Source: Clostridia bacterium
Lineage (GTDB): Bacteria; Bacillota; Clostridia; Oscillospirales; Acutalibacteraceae
Direction: 5' to 3'
DNA: 64,000 nucleotides
Assembly: GCA_017428525.1 (NCBI GenBank)
Contig: JAFRQQ010000009.1
Coordinates: forward strand, 62,001-126,000
Positions 1 to 8,163 of this stretch are shown in pieces. Both the position numbers and the translations under genes were made by a program. The number at the start of each line of letters is the position of its first letter. Within the stretch, counting starts at the first letter, position 1. The notes under the pieces are model-generated. The model had not been told where the DNA came from and did no database searches. It saw only the letters and a list, made by a program, of their open reading frames with translations.

Positions 1-213
1 GACGCCGGCAAGGCGGATCCCGAGCGGCTGGGCGATCTGCTCACGCTGCTCTCGAAGAAGAATCTGGCTGTTTCTGTTGAAAACATCGTCTCCGCCAAGC
101 AGCTTGCGAATCTGCGCAAGCTCGGCTATGACTACGGCAGAGGCAGACATCTGTACCCGGAGATGGAGTTCACCGCGTTTGCGGCGCTGATCGACGGCGA
201 AACGGTGAAGTAA
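1..213 (+). CDS. EAL-like domain protein, C-terminal fragment (5' end outside window)
   Basis: The reading frame is open from the first base to a TAA at 211-213 and gives 70 residues. The stretch SVENIVSAKQLANLRKLGYD, then YGRGRHLYPEMEF, matches the end of cyclic-di-GMP phosphodiesterase (EAL) domains, where the usual pattern is EGVET..Q...L..LG.D..QGY.F..P....EF. The Glu of the usual EGVE motif is Ser here and QG is RG, so this copy may be catalytically dead and act as a sensor or scaffold. That is an inference from the tail only. It lies 10 bases before the first membrane-protein gene of the polysaccharide locus and is probably co-transcribed with it, which suits c-di-GMP control of glycan export. 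Confidence 0.55.
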   Translation, partial: DAGKADPERLGDLLTLLSKKNLAVSVENIVSAKQLANLRKLGYDYGRGRHLYPEMEFTAFAALIDGETVK

Positions 214-223
214 AGGAGCTGCG

Positions 224-1849
224 ATGAAGATTTTTAAGAAAAAACGAAAAAATAATGATGAAGAGAGCTACTGGCAGTCATCGACCGATATGATGGTCGG
301 CCTGCTGCTGGTGATCATCCTGCTTCTGGCGCTGCTGCTTTTGCTGCTCGCGCGCAAAAACGACTATAAGTACGAATATGAGGGTACTGAGGTCTACTCC
401 ACCACCACGCATCTGTATGATTACGACGAATACGAAACCACCACGGATGATTATGACGACGATGAGGAAGAAACCACCTACGTCCATAACGAAGGCGGCG
501 GTGGCGGCGGCGACGGCGGCGGCCAGGTGGAGCCGCAGACCACCGGGCAGGACCGGCCGTTTGACGATATCGGCAAGACCGCAGTGCTTGTTGCCGTGAT
601 TGATGAGGAAACCGGCAAGGTCATCAAGAAGAGCGGCATTGAGTTTGAGCTGTATGCCGATCAGGATACGATCACGGGTCTGCAGGCGCTGTATACCTAC
701 TACCCCGAAAAGATCGAATACAAGAAATACGATACCACCGAGGACGGCACGTTCTACCTGCCCGAAAAGATCTGGGACGGCTGGTATTCGCTGCACAATA
801 TGACCGCGCCGCCCGAATACATTCCCGGATCCGTGACGAAGTTCCAGATCAACGAATCGCGCGACTGGAACGATCCGTATCTCGTTTCCGTCCCGCTTTC
901 GCCCGCGAAGAATACGATCAAGATCAACGCGATCGATTCCGAATCGAAGGCGCCGGTGCCCGGCAGCGTGTTTGAAATCGTCGCCGAGGAGAATATCATT
1001 CTGCTCGACGGTTCCGTCCGCCTGCACAAGGGCGACGTTGCCGACGTGGTGCTCTGCGATGAGAACGGCTACGGCGCGAGCAAGGCGCTGTATGTGGGCA
1101 AATACCGCATCCGGCAGAAGGAAGCCAACCAGTTCTACGCACTGAATAAAGATACGATCCTGACCGAGGTGAAGATCGAGGACGAGGTCGAAACGCCCGT
1201 GATCGATATCCCGTGCGAGAAGACGGCCTACATCTTCACGCTCAAGGATGCGGCGGACAGCGCGCCGATCCGCGGCGCGACCTTTACGCTGCCGGACGGC
1301 ACCGATGTGACCACCGACGAGACCGGCCGCGTCATAATGACAGACCTGACCAAGGGCACGGATTACGCAATCACGCTCAAGACGCTGCCCGCGCCTTACC
1401 GCGACAAAGCGCTGACCGCGTCGTTCTCGGTCGACACCAAGGGCTATATCCGCGATCAGGCGAAATACTACGACGAGGGCACGGCTTATACGATCCGTCT
1501 GGCCGCGTCCGTTTCCGACAAGCTGCTCAAGCAGGGCGTCGAAGGCGTCAACCTCACGCTCTATGACAGTGCGGACAAAGTGGTGCAGAACTGGGATTCC
1601 AACGGCACCGAGCAGATCATCGACGGTCTTGAGCCCGGGAAATACAGCCTGGAAATCGCCGGCAGAAAGTCCTCGCGCATCACGGTGGACGTCAAGGATA
1701 CCGAAAAGGTGCAGAAGGGCGCCATCTACCTTTGGACGCTGCTTGACTTTGTGCTGATCATCGCCGGTGCGGCAGTTCTTGCGGCCGCAGCGCTGATTGC
1801 AGTCCATACGATTCGCAAGAAGAAGGGAAAGGGAAATGGAGAAGGATAA
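224..1849 (+). CDS. Bitopic membrane protein: MotB-like N-terminal helix plus prealbumin/Cna-B-like repeats
   Basis: A 541-residue protein with a good ribosome binding site (AAAGGAG) before the ATG. Residues 1-19 are basic and cytoplasmic. A helix at about 23-43 opens with YWQSSTDMM, resembling the MotB/OmpA-type entry to a transmembrane helix with an Asp at its start. Residues 50-90 form a Tyr/Thr/Asp/Glu-rich linker, followed by a poly-Gly stretch. About four beta-rich domains follow (roughly 117-230, 232-330, 332-428, 430-500); PIRGATFTLPDG..VTTDETG and GVEGVNLTLYD are typical of SpaA/Cna-B prealbumin folds. A second helix at about 508-533 ends in a basic tail. No sortase motif is present. 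The last bases overlap the start of the Wzz-like gene by 14, so the two are translationally coupled. Family identity is unknown; a structural or force-transmitting role in glycan assembly is inference. Confidence 0.7.
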   Translation: MKIFKKKRKNNDEESYWQSSTDMMVGLLLVIILLLALLLLLLARKNDYKYEYEGTEVYSTTTHLYDYDEYETTTDDYDDDEEETTYVHNEGGGGGGDGGGQVEPQTTGQDRPFDDIGKTAVLVAVIDEETGKVIKKSGIEFELYADQDTITGLQALYTYYPEKIEYKKYDTTEDGTFYLPEKIWDGWYSLHNMTAPPEYIPGSVTKFQINESRDWNDPYLVSVPLSPAKNTIKINAIDSESKAPVPGSVFEIVAEENIILLDGSVRLHKGDVADVVLCDENGYGASKALYVGKYRIRQKEANQFYALNKDTILTEVKIEDEVETPVIDIPCEKTAYIFTLKDAADSAPIRGATFTLPDGTDVTTDETGRVIMTDLTKGTDYAITLKTLPAPYRDKALTASFSVDTKGYIRDQAKYYDEGTAYTIRLAASVSDKLLKQGVEGVNLTLYDSADKVVQNWDSNGTEQIIDGLEPGKYSLEIAGRKSSRITVDVKDTEKVQKGAIYLWTLLDFVLIIAGAAVLAAAALIAVHTIRKKKGKGNGEG

Positions 1850-3302
1850 ATCCCCGATTCGCTTAGGAGATATTATCTACAGTATCTTCGACGGCAAGTG
1901 GATCATCATCGGTATGATCATCGTCGGTCTGCTCGCAGGCGTTCTCGTTTCCGCGGCCAACTACGTGCGCGGCGAGATGTCGAAGCAGTATAAGATCGAG
2001 GCGTCCGTGCTCGTCACGTCCAAGACGCAGGAGGGCACCTTCCTGTCGAAGGGCGACACGCCCTCGCGCGATGATATCACGCTCGCAAAGGAACTGACCG
2101 ACCAGACCATGTACATCATGAAGAGCGACCGCACCGTGCTCGCCACGATCGAACGTCTCGGGATGATCGGCGTTTCCGCGCGCAGCATTCAGAATAACCT
2201 GACGCTCTCGCAGTACAACGATACGCAGATCATTGAAATATCGTTCCTCTGGCGCAGCAGGGATGAGGGCATCAGCATCCTCAAGGCGCTCGAGGAAACG
2301 ACGGACGACACCATGCTCAACACGCTCATGGTCGGCAACGTGACCAGCGTGAACGAGCCGAAGGCCGTTTACATCTTCGGCGGCCGGTTCGACGTTTCCA
2401 CCTGGATCTATTTCGCGCTCGGCGGCTTCCTGGTGGGCGTCGCGGTGTGCGTGATCCGCCGCATGCTCTTCCCGACCCTGATCTGGCCGGAAACCATCGG
2501 CGAGTATTACGGCCTGGAGGTCTTTGAGGATTTCCGGCTCGATCCGCAATTCGGCGCCGCCGATCCGTTCCATATTGAACCGGATGACATGGACACCGCG
2601 GTCGCATCCGCCGCCTATATCATCCTCAACCGTATGGAAATCAACGATTTCAAGAGCATTTATTTCACCTCCTCCGGCCGCAAGGAAGGCAGAACGAAGC
2701 TGCTGGCCGATCTCGCGGTCAAGATTTCCGAAACCGGCAAAAAGGTGCTGCTGATCGACTGCGACTTTTCCAATCCCTCGCTCGCGCCTCTGTTCGGCGT
2801 GAATGCGGAATATGACAAATCCCTCAACGCGCTTTATAAAGGCGAGACCGACAGCAGCGACGTGATCCATCGTCTGACCGGCACGCTCTCCCTTGTGCCG
2901 TATCTGCTCGAGGATAAGGCGGATCACCTCAACGAGGCGATGCTCGAAGTGATCCGCTCGCTGATGGGCAATTTCGATCTGGTGATGATCGACGCGGCGC
3001 CCGTGGGCGAGGAATCCGAGGTGCTGCGTCTGAACGATATCACCGACGCGTGCCTGTTCGTCGTGCGCTATGACGGCCCGAAGATGCTGGAGATCGACAA
3101 CGCGCTGACCCGGCTTCATAAATCCGATATTCCCGTCATCGGCGCGCTCGTCAACTGCACCAAGAGCCTGCGCGACGTGCTCTTTGAGGTGAATAAGAAA
3201 CGCGGTCTGCGCATCGGCAAGGACGGCGACGGGACCAAGCGCAAATTCCTGCGCAGGTCTAAAAAGAAGAAAGAAATCGTTGTAGACAAAATTGGGGAAT
3301 GA
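1836..3302 (+). CDS. Wzz/CapAB-like polysaccharide chain-length protein with degenerate BY-kinase domain
   Basis: The start is ATG 1836 (MEKDKSPIRLG), preceded by AGAAGGGAAAGGG. The frame is open further upstream, but that part lies inside the previous gene. The 488-residue protein has two helices, about 21-43 and 190-211, flanking an extracytoplasmic loop as in Wzz/CapA. The cytoplasmic half is MinD/BY-kinase-like: a P-loop region near 279-287 reads SSGRKEGRTK, a Walker A' VLLIDCD near 304, and a Walker B FDLVMIDAAP near 380. The Lys of the usual GEGK[ST] P-loop is Arg, and the C-terminus is Lys-rich with no tyrosine cluster. It probably sets chain length or assembles the export complex without autokinase activity; that is inferred from the missing residues. 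Confidence 0.85.
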   Translation: MEKDKSPIRLGDIIYSIFDGKWIIIGMIIVGLLAGVLVSAANYVRGEMSKQYKIEASVLVTSKTQEGTFLSKGDTPSRDDITLAKELTDQTMYIMKSDRTVLATIERLGMIGVSARSIQNNLTLSQYNDTQIIEISFLWRSRDEGISILKALEETTDDTMLNTLMVGNVTSVNEPKAVYIFGGRFDVSTWIYFALGGFLVGVAVCVIRRMLFPTLIWPETIGEYYGLEVFEDFRLDPQFGAADPFHIEPDDMDTAVASAAYIILNRMEINDFKSIYFTSSGRKEGRTKLLADLAVKISETGKKVLLIDCDFSNPSLAPLFGVNAEYDKSLNALYKGETDSSDVIHRLTGTLSLVPYLLEDKADHLNEAMLEVIRSLMGNFDLVMIDAAPVGEESEVLRLNDITDACLFVVRYDGPKMLEIDNALTRLHKSDIPVIGALVNCTKSLRDVLFEVNKKRGLRIGKDGDGTKRKFLRRSKKKKEIVVDKIGE

Positions 3303-3317
3303 CAGGAGCAGATGTGC

Positions 3318-4634
3318 ATGGAAAAGAGAAAAATTCCATTCAGTCCGCCCGATATTACGGAGCTTGAAATTGCGGAAGTTTCAAACGCGCTGCGGTCCGG
3401 CTGGATCACCACCGGACCGCGCACGAAGCTGCTCGAGCGCCGGCTGTCCGCCTACATTCAGACGAACCGCACAGATCTGGACTGCAGCACGCAGGAAGCG
3501 ATGGGGCAACTGCGGCAGCAGGTCGTTTGTCTGAGCTCGGCGACGGCGTCGGAGGAAATGAACCTGCGTTTGCTCGGGATCGGCCCGGGCGACGAGGTGC
3601 TTGTGCCCGCTTATACTTACACTTCGACCGCGAGCGCCGTGCTGCATTGCGGCGCCGACGTGAAGTTCATCGATATTCAGAAGGACGGCGACCCCGTCAC
3701 GCATCTGCCCGAGATGGATTATGACGCGCTCGAAGCGGCGATCACGCCGAAGACGAAGGCAATCGTGCCCGTCGATCTCGGCGGCCTCGTGTGCGATTAC
3801 GAACGCATCTATGAGATCGTTGAGCGCAAACGGGAGCTGTTCACTGCAAAGCAGTCGGACGGCAGCCCGCTTTCGGAGCTGTCCGCGCGCATTCAGAAGG
3901 CGCTCGGGCGCGTCGCGGTCGTTGCCGACAGTGCGCACAGCCTCGGCGCGAGCCGCGTGATTGACGGCGTGCGCAAATACTGCGGCGCGATCGCGGATTT
4001 CTCGTCGTTTTCCTTCCACGCGGTCAAGAATTTCACGACCGCGGAGGGCGGCGCGACCGCTTGGAATGCCTTGCCCGGGATCGACGATGCGGAGCTCTAC
4101 CGCATGCTGCAGCTGCTTACGCTCCACGGGCAGAATAAGGACGCGCTCGCAAAAACGAAGCAGAACGCCTGGGCCTATGACGTCATCGGCCCGTGGTATA
4201 AGTGCAACATGACCGACATCATGGCGGCGCTCGGCCTCAAGCAGCTCGACAGATTCAAATCCCTGCTCGCGCGGCGACGCGAGATCGTCGGCATGTATGA
4301 CCGCTTCTGCGACGCGCACACGATCAGCCATCTGAACCACCACACGGAGCTGATGGACAGTTCCGATCACCTGTATCTGATCCGGATCCCCGGCATCGAT
4401 GAAGCGACGCGTGACAAACTGATCGAGCACATGTCGCAGCTGGGCGTTTCGACGAACGTCCACTACAAACCGCTGCCGATGATGACCGCCTACGGCAAAG
4501 ACTGCGCGGCCTATCCGAACAGCTATGCCTATTATCAGAATCTGATCTCACTGCCGCTGCATACGTCGCTTTCCGACGAGGATGTGCAGTATGTCTGCTT
4601 TGCGCTGGATGCATCGCTGAAAGAAGTATTATGA
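3318..4634 (+). CDS. DegT/DnrJ/EryC1/StrS-family sugar aminotransferase
   Basis: A PLP-dependent aminotransferase of the family that makes 4-amino-4,6-dideoxy (or related) nucleotide sugars for surface glycans. Diagnostic parts are SGWITTGPRTKLLE near the N-terminus, the sugar-binding/active-site region GDEVLVPAYTYTSTASAVLHCGA, the PLP-ring Asp in VVADSAHSLGA, and the Schiff-base Lys in SFHAVKNFTTAEGG (about Lys237). At 438 residues it is longer than the usual 370-390; extra segments lie around residues 50-65 and 160-190. Two ATGs occur at 3312 and 3318; the AGGAG at 3304-3308 fits 3318. No dehydratase or acetyltransferase partner is in the window. It overlaps the next gene by four bases. Confidence 0.9.
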   Translation: MEKRKIPFSPPDITELEIAEVSNALRSGWITTGPRTKLLERRLSAYIQTNRTDLDCSTQEAMGQLRQQVVCLSSATASEEMNLRLLGIGPGDEVLVPAYTYTSTASAVLHCGADVKFIDIQKDGDPVTHLPEMDYDALEAAITPKTKAIVPVDLGGLVCDYERIYEIVERKRELFTAKQSDGSPLSELSARIQKALGRVAVVADSAHSLGASRVIDGVRKYCGAIADFSSFSFHAVKNFTTAEGGATAWNALPGIDDAELYRMLQLLTLHGQNKDALAKTKQNAWAYDVIGPWYKCNMTDIMAALGLKQLDRFKSLLARRREIVGMYDRFCDAHTISHLNHHTELMDSSDHLYLIRIPGIDEATRDKLIEHMSQLGVSTNVHYKPLPMMTAYGKDCAAYPNSYAYYQNLISLPLHTSLSDEDVQYVCFALDASLKEVL

Positions 4635-5563
4635 CCCGTCGTTATTTAAAAGGTATTCTTTTGATCCTCTTCGCAGGGTCCTTTGCGCTCCTGCTGTGGT
4701 ATACGCTTCTTTCGCGCATCGGCACCGACGCGCGGGAAGTCTATATGCCGTTCTGGTCGTTCAAAGAGATCTTCAAGGGCAATTTCTACGTGCTGCGCGA
4801 GAATATTTACAACGTCGTGCTGTTCATTCCGATCGGCCTGTTCTTTGCCGGCGTGCTGCATTTCAGCTGGCGCCCGACGCTGCTGTTCAGCTTTATGATC
4901 TCGTTTGTGATCGAAACCTGCCAGTGGCTGCTGTGGCTCGGCTCATTTGAATTTGACGATCTGTTCAACAATACGCTCGGCGCGCTGATCGGTGCGCTGC
5001 TCGTCTACTTAACGCCCATCGGCCCGTTCCTCAAGCGTGAAATCAGCAGGATCGATCTGCTCGCGATTCTCGCGCTTTCGCTGGTCTTTCTGCTCGTGCC
5101 GCTCGGCGGGCAATGGAAGCAGACCCGGGCGATGAAGCGCTTCGCCGCGATCAACAACGCTGCGGACGGGCGGGAGAATCTGCTGATTCCCGAAGGCGTC
5201 GACGGCAACGTCGGCAACGCAAACGTCTATGTGACTTACCTGAGCGACGGCAGCATCCAGATCGAGGGCAATTCGGACCACGCCGACTGGAAGGTCATCG
5301 CCAAGGATACGTTTCCGGCCGGCACCTATGTGCTCACCGGCTTTTCCTCGGCGCCGGAGGACGGCTTCGATATCGACATTGAGATGCTTGACAAACAGCA
5401 GCGCAAGTATTTTCATTTTGCCACGCTCAATTCATCAGACGATCTGGTATTCAGGCTGGAAACCAAGTCCAGATTACGTTTTCTTGTCGGCGTTCATTCG
5501 GATGCAAACGGCAGCGTGAACTTCCGGCCGAAACTATATCGGGAGGAAACAGATCTTGTTTAA
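4631..5563 (+). CDS. VanZ-like membrane protein with C-terminal soluble domain
   Basis: A 310-residue protein whose first ~160 residues match the VanZ family: about five membrane helices, with NVVLFIPIGLFFAGVL and the FIET.QW....G..EFDDL.NNTLGALIG signature. VanZ itself gives low-level teicoplanin resistance, but most homologues sit in cell-surface loci with unknown function. Residues ~165-310 form a polar, beta-rich domain (for example GSIQIEGNSDHADWKVIAKD) that resembles a small carbohydrate-binding jelly roll; this is a guess from composition. The start overlaps the aminotransferase stop (ATGA), so the two are coupled. Its role in this locus is not known. Confidence 0.8.
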   Translation: MTRRYLKGILLILFAGSFALLLWYTLLSRIGTDAREVYMPFWSFKEIFKGNFYVLRENIYNVVLFIPIGLFFAGVLHFSWRPTLLFSFMISFVIETCQWLLWLGSFEFDDLFNNTLGALIGALLVYLTPIGPFLKREISRIDLLAILALSLVFLLVPLGGQWKQTRAMKRFAAINNAADGRENLLIPEGVDGNVGNANVYVTYLSDGSIQIEGNSDHADWKVIAKDTFPAGTYVLTGFSSAPEDGFDIDIEMLDKQQRKYFHFATLNSSDDLVFRLETKSRLRFLVGVHSDANGSVNFRPKLYREETDLV

Positions 5564-6251
5564 GAAATGGGAGGAGCTGCCCGCGTTCATGCGGACCGAG
5601 GAGGTTTGGCCTTACTGGGAGGCGCTCAGTCGGAAACGCGGTCAGATCGTATTGAAACGCACGTTTGATTTCGCGGCCGCGCTCGGCATGACAGTCGTGC
5701 TCGCGCTCCCGATGGGCGTGATCGCGCTGCTGATCCGGCACGATTCGCCCGGTCCGGTCTTTTACCGGCAGGAGCGGGTCACGACCTGCGGCAAAAAGTT
5801 CCGCATCCATAAATTCCGCACCATGGTTTCCGAAGCGGATCAGATCGGCTCGGCCGTCACAGTCGGCAACGATGCGCGCATCACGCGCCTGGGCGCGGTG
5901 CTGCGCAAATACCGCCTGGATGAGCTGCCGCAGCTGCTCGACGTGCTGCACGGCGACATGAGCTTTGTGGGCACGCGCCCCGAGGTGTCGAAATACGTCG
6001 ATATGTACACGCCGGAATATAACGCTACGCTGCTCCTGCCGGCCGGCATCACGAGCGAGGCGAGCATCCGCTTCAAGGATGAGGCCGAGCTGCTCGAGGC
6101 CTCCGGCGACGTGGACAAAGCCTATATGGAGATCGTGCTGCCGCCGAAGATGGTCATGAATCTCGACAGCGTCAAGCATTTCTCTGTGCTGCAGGAGCTT
6201 CTGACCATGCTCCGGACCGTGCTTGCGGTTTTGGGAAAAGAGTACACCTAA
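5556..6251 (+). CDS. Priming sugar-phosphate transferase (PglC/WcaJ-like)
   Basis: A 231-residue bacterial sugar transferase that would move a sugar 1-phosphate from a UDP-sugar to undecaprenyl phosphate at the inner membrane, starting the repeat unit. It is the short form (one N-terminal re-entrant helix near residues 31-52, then the catalytic domain) like PglC rather than the long multi-helix WcaJ. Conserved blocks are KRTFDFAAAL, SPGPVFYRQERV, KFRIHKFRTM, YRLDELPQLLDVLHGDMSFVGTRPE. The start codon is TTG 5556, supported by GGGAGG at 5541-5546; it overlaps the VanZ-like gene by eight bases. Paired with the aminotransferase upstream, an amino-sugar priming residue is plausible. Confidence 0.92.
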   Translation: MFKKWEELPAFMRTEEVWPYWEALSRKRGQIVLKRTFDFAAALGMTVVLALPMGVIALLIRHDSPGPVFYRQERVTTCGKKFRIHKFRTMVSEADQIGSAVTVGNDARITRLGAVLRKYRLDELPQLLDVLHGDMSFVGTRPEVSKYVDMYTPEYNATLLLPAGITSEASIRFKDEAELLEASGDVDKAYMEIVLPPKMVMNLDSVKHFSVLQELLTMLRTVLAVLGKEYT

Positions 6252-6264
6252 GGAGATCACTGAT

Positions 6265-7038
6265 ATGATTGACGGACTCGTTTCAATCATCATGCCTGCG
6301 TGGAATTGCGCGCAGTTCATTGCGGAATCGATTCAAAGCGTTTGCAATCAGACCTATCCGCACTGGGAGCTGCTGATTGTCGACGACTGCTCCACGGACG
6401 ATACTTTCGAAGTGATCCGCCCGTTTCTGGAGGACACACGCATCCGCTATTTCAAAAATGAAAAAAATTCGCGCGCTGCCTATTCGCGCAACCGGGGCGT
6501 TCGGGAGGCGCAGGGGGAGTGGATCGCTTTCCTTGATTCCGACGATCTCTGGGTGCCGGAAAAGCTCGAAAAGCAGCTTGCGTTTATGCACGAAAACGGC
6601 TACACGTTTTCTTATCACAGTTTTGTCAAAATGGACGAAGCGGGGCAGCCGCTGCATGTGCGCGTGTCCGGACCGGCCTGCGTTGACAAACGCCTGATCT
6701 ATCGCTATGACTACATCGGCCAGCTGACCATGATGTACAGCGCGAAAGCCTTCGGCCTTGTGCAGGTCAACGTCATCAGCCGCAATGAGGATTACGGCTT
6801 CCGGCTGCAGCTGTTCAGGCAGCCCGGCGCCGAGTGTCATTTTCTCAATGAAGATCTGGCGATTTATCGCCTGCGCAAGCAGAGCCTGAGCCACGTGCAG
6901 TTTTCCAAGCAGCTCAAAAGCCACTATGACGTGTTTCGCACCTGCGACGGGCAGTCCGTTCCCGCGTCGCTCTGGTATACCGCTTGGAACATGTTCTTCG
7001 GCCTGATGAAGAAACTCCGCTACGAAAAGAAGTTTTAA
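6265..7038 (+). CDS. Family 2 glycosyltransferase (GT-A fold)
   Basis: A 257-residue inverting glycosyltransferase. The N-terminus VSIIMPAWNCAQFIAESI and LLIVDDCSTDDT form the nucleotide-binding part, and GEWIAFLDSDDLW holds the DxD motif that binds the metal and the UDP-sugar. No C-terminal membrane helix is seen, so it probably acts at the cytoplasmic face on the lipid-linked acceptor. The ATG at 6265 follows AGGAG at 6251-6255; the upstream in-frame ATG at 6223 lies inside the previous gene and has no such site. The donor and acceptor cannot be told from sequence. Confidence 0.9.
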   Translation: MIDGLVSIIMPAWNCAQFIAESIQSVCNQTYPHWELLIVDDCSTDDTFEVIRPFLEDTRIRYFKNEKNSRAAYSRNRGVREAQGEWIAFLDSDDLWVPEKLEKQLAFMHENGYTFSYHSFVKMDEAGQPLHVRVSGPACVDKRLIYRYDYIGQLTMMYSAKAFGLVQVNVISRNEDYGFRLQLFRQPGAECHFLNEDLAIYRLRKQSLSHVQFSKQLKSHYDVFRTCDGQSVPASLWYTAWNMFFGLMKKLRYEKKF

Positions 7039-7087
7039 GCTCCGTATTTCTGAGGGATTCGCATCTTGCGACGAAAGGATTTCACGT

Positions 7088-8158
7088 ATGATCAGCATTG
7101 TTTTCTGCGGCGATCTTCGCTACTGCCCGTATCTGCTGCGCTATACGGACAGGCTTGACGCCGCCGGCGCCGACTATGAAGTGCTGTTCTGGAACCGGGC
7201 GGCGCTCTCTCTGGCGTTGCCGGCGAATTATCATTATTATAACAAGCCGTCGCCGGAATCCCTCGGCAAAGCGAAAAAAATGCTGGATTTCCTCGGCTTT
7301 CGCGCCTGGGTGAAAAAGCAGCTGCGCCGCTCAAATCCCGACGGCGTGATCTTCCTTTCCACGCTCAGCGCCATGTTTGTGCCGGAGCTCGCGAAAAAAT
7401 ACAAGGGCAACTATATTTTCGATATCCGCGATTACAGCTATGAATCGATTTCGGCGTTCAGAAAAATCGAAACCCGCCTGATCGAAAACAGCTATTTCAC
7501 CTCGATCTCCTCCAAGGGCTTTCGCGCGTTTCTGCCGGATTATGATTACGTGATCGCGCACAATTTCAACCGCAACGAACGCACTGAAGCGTTCACATTC
7601 CGCAGGCAGTCCCAACCGTATCAGATCGTCTGGAACGGCACGATCCGCTATTTTGATTATCAGAAGGACTATCTGGACGCCTTTGCGAATGATCCGCGCT
7701 TTGAGCTGATTTTTCACGGCGAGGGGACGGATCTCGAGCGGTATAAAACTTACTGCGCGTCGCATGGCATCCGGAATGTCTGCTTCACCGGCGCGTATGA
7801 CAACAAAGACAAGGCGCAGCTCGTGCGCGACGCGGCGGTTCTGAATAACTGCTACAGCGTCGATTTCGGCGATGAGGTGCTGTATGCCGTTTCCAACCGC
7901 TTTTATGACGGGCTGGTATTTCACATCCCGCAGATCGTGGAGGCCGGCACCTTCAAGGCGCAGGAATCCGCGCGTCTGGGCGTCGGGCTGACCGTTGATG
8001 CAGTAAAAGATCTGCCGGACCGGCTGTTTGATTATTACAATCACCTGCATGCGGAGGCGTTCGACCGCGCCTGCGACGCCGCGCTGGAGGAAATCATCGC
8101 GGAGGATGACACGTTCATCCGCCGGATCGATCAGTTCATTGAGCATGTGAAAGGCTGA
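7088..8158 (+). CDS. Probable GT-B glycosyltransferase
   Basis: A 356-residue protein with AAAGGA before the ATG. The layout suits a GT-B enzyme: an N-terminal half beginning MISIVFCGDLRYCPYL and containing GNYIFDIRDYSYES and a weak hydrophobic core, then a second Rossmann-like half with YQIVWNGTIRYF, FELIFHGEGTDLERY and NVCFTGAYDNKDK, as in GT4 enzymes. The usual EX7E motif is not clear; NRFYDGLVFHIPQIVEAG may take its place. It lies between a GT2 and a GT4 gene and is very likely a transferase of the same pathway. Substrate unknown; a more distant glycan-modifying role cannot be excluded. Confidence 0.7.
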   Translation: MISIVFCGDLRYCPYLLRYTDRLDAAGADYEVLFWNRAALSLALPANYHYYNKPSPESLGKAKKMLDFLGFRAWVKKQLRRSNPDGVIFLSTLSAMFVPELAKKYKGNYIFDIRDYSYESISAFRKIETRLIENSYFTSISSKGFRAFLPDYDYVIAHNFNRNERTEAFTFRRQSQPYQIVWNGTIRYFDYQKDYLDAFANDPRFELIFHGEGTDLERYKTYCASHGIRNVCFTGAYDNKDKAQLVRDAAVLNNCYSVDFGDEVLYAVSNRFYDGLVFHIPQIVEAGTFKAQESARLGVGLTVDAVKDLPDRLFDYYNHLHAEAFDRACDAALEEIIAEDDTFIRRIDQFIEHVKG

Positions 8159-8163
8159 AAGCA

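Noticed and set aside
278..1807. 509-residue frame on the minus strand
   Set aside because: Antisense to the prealbumin-domain gene, which has a ribosome binding site, helices and domain motifs.
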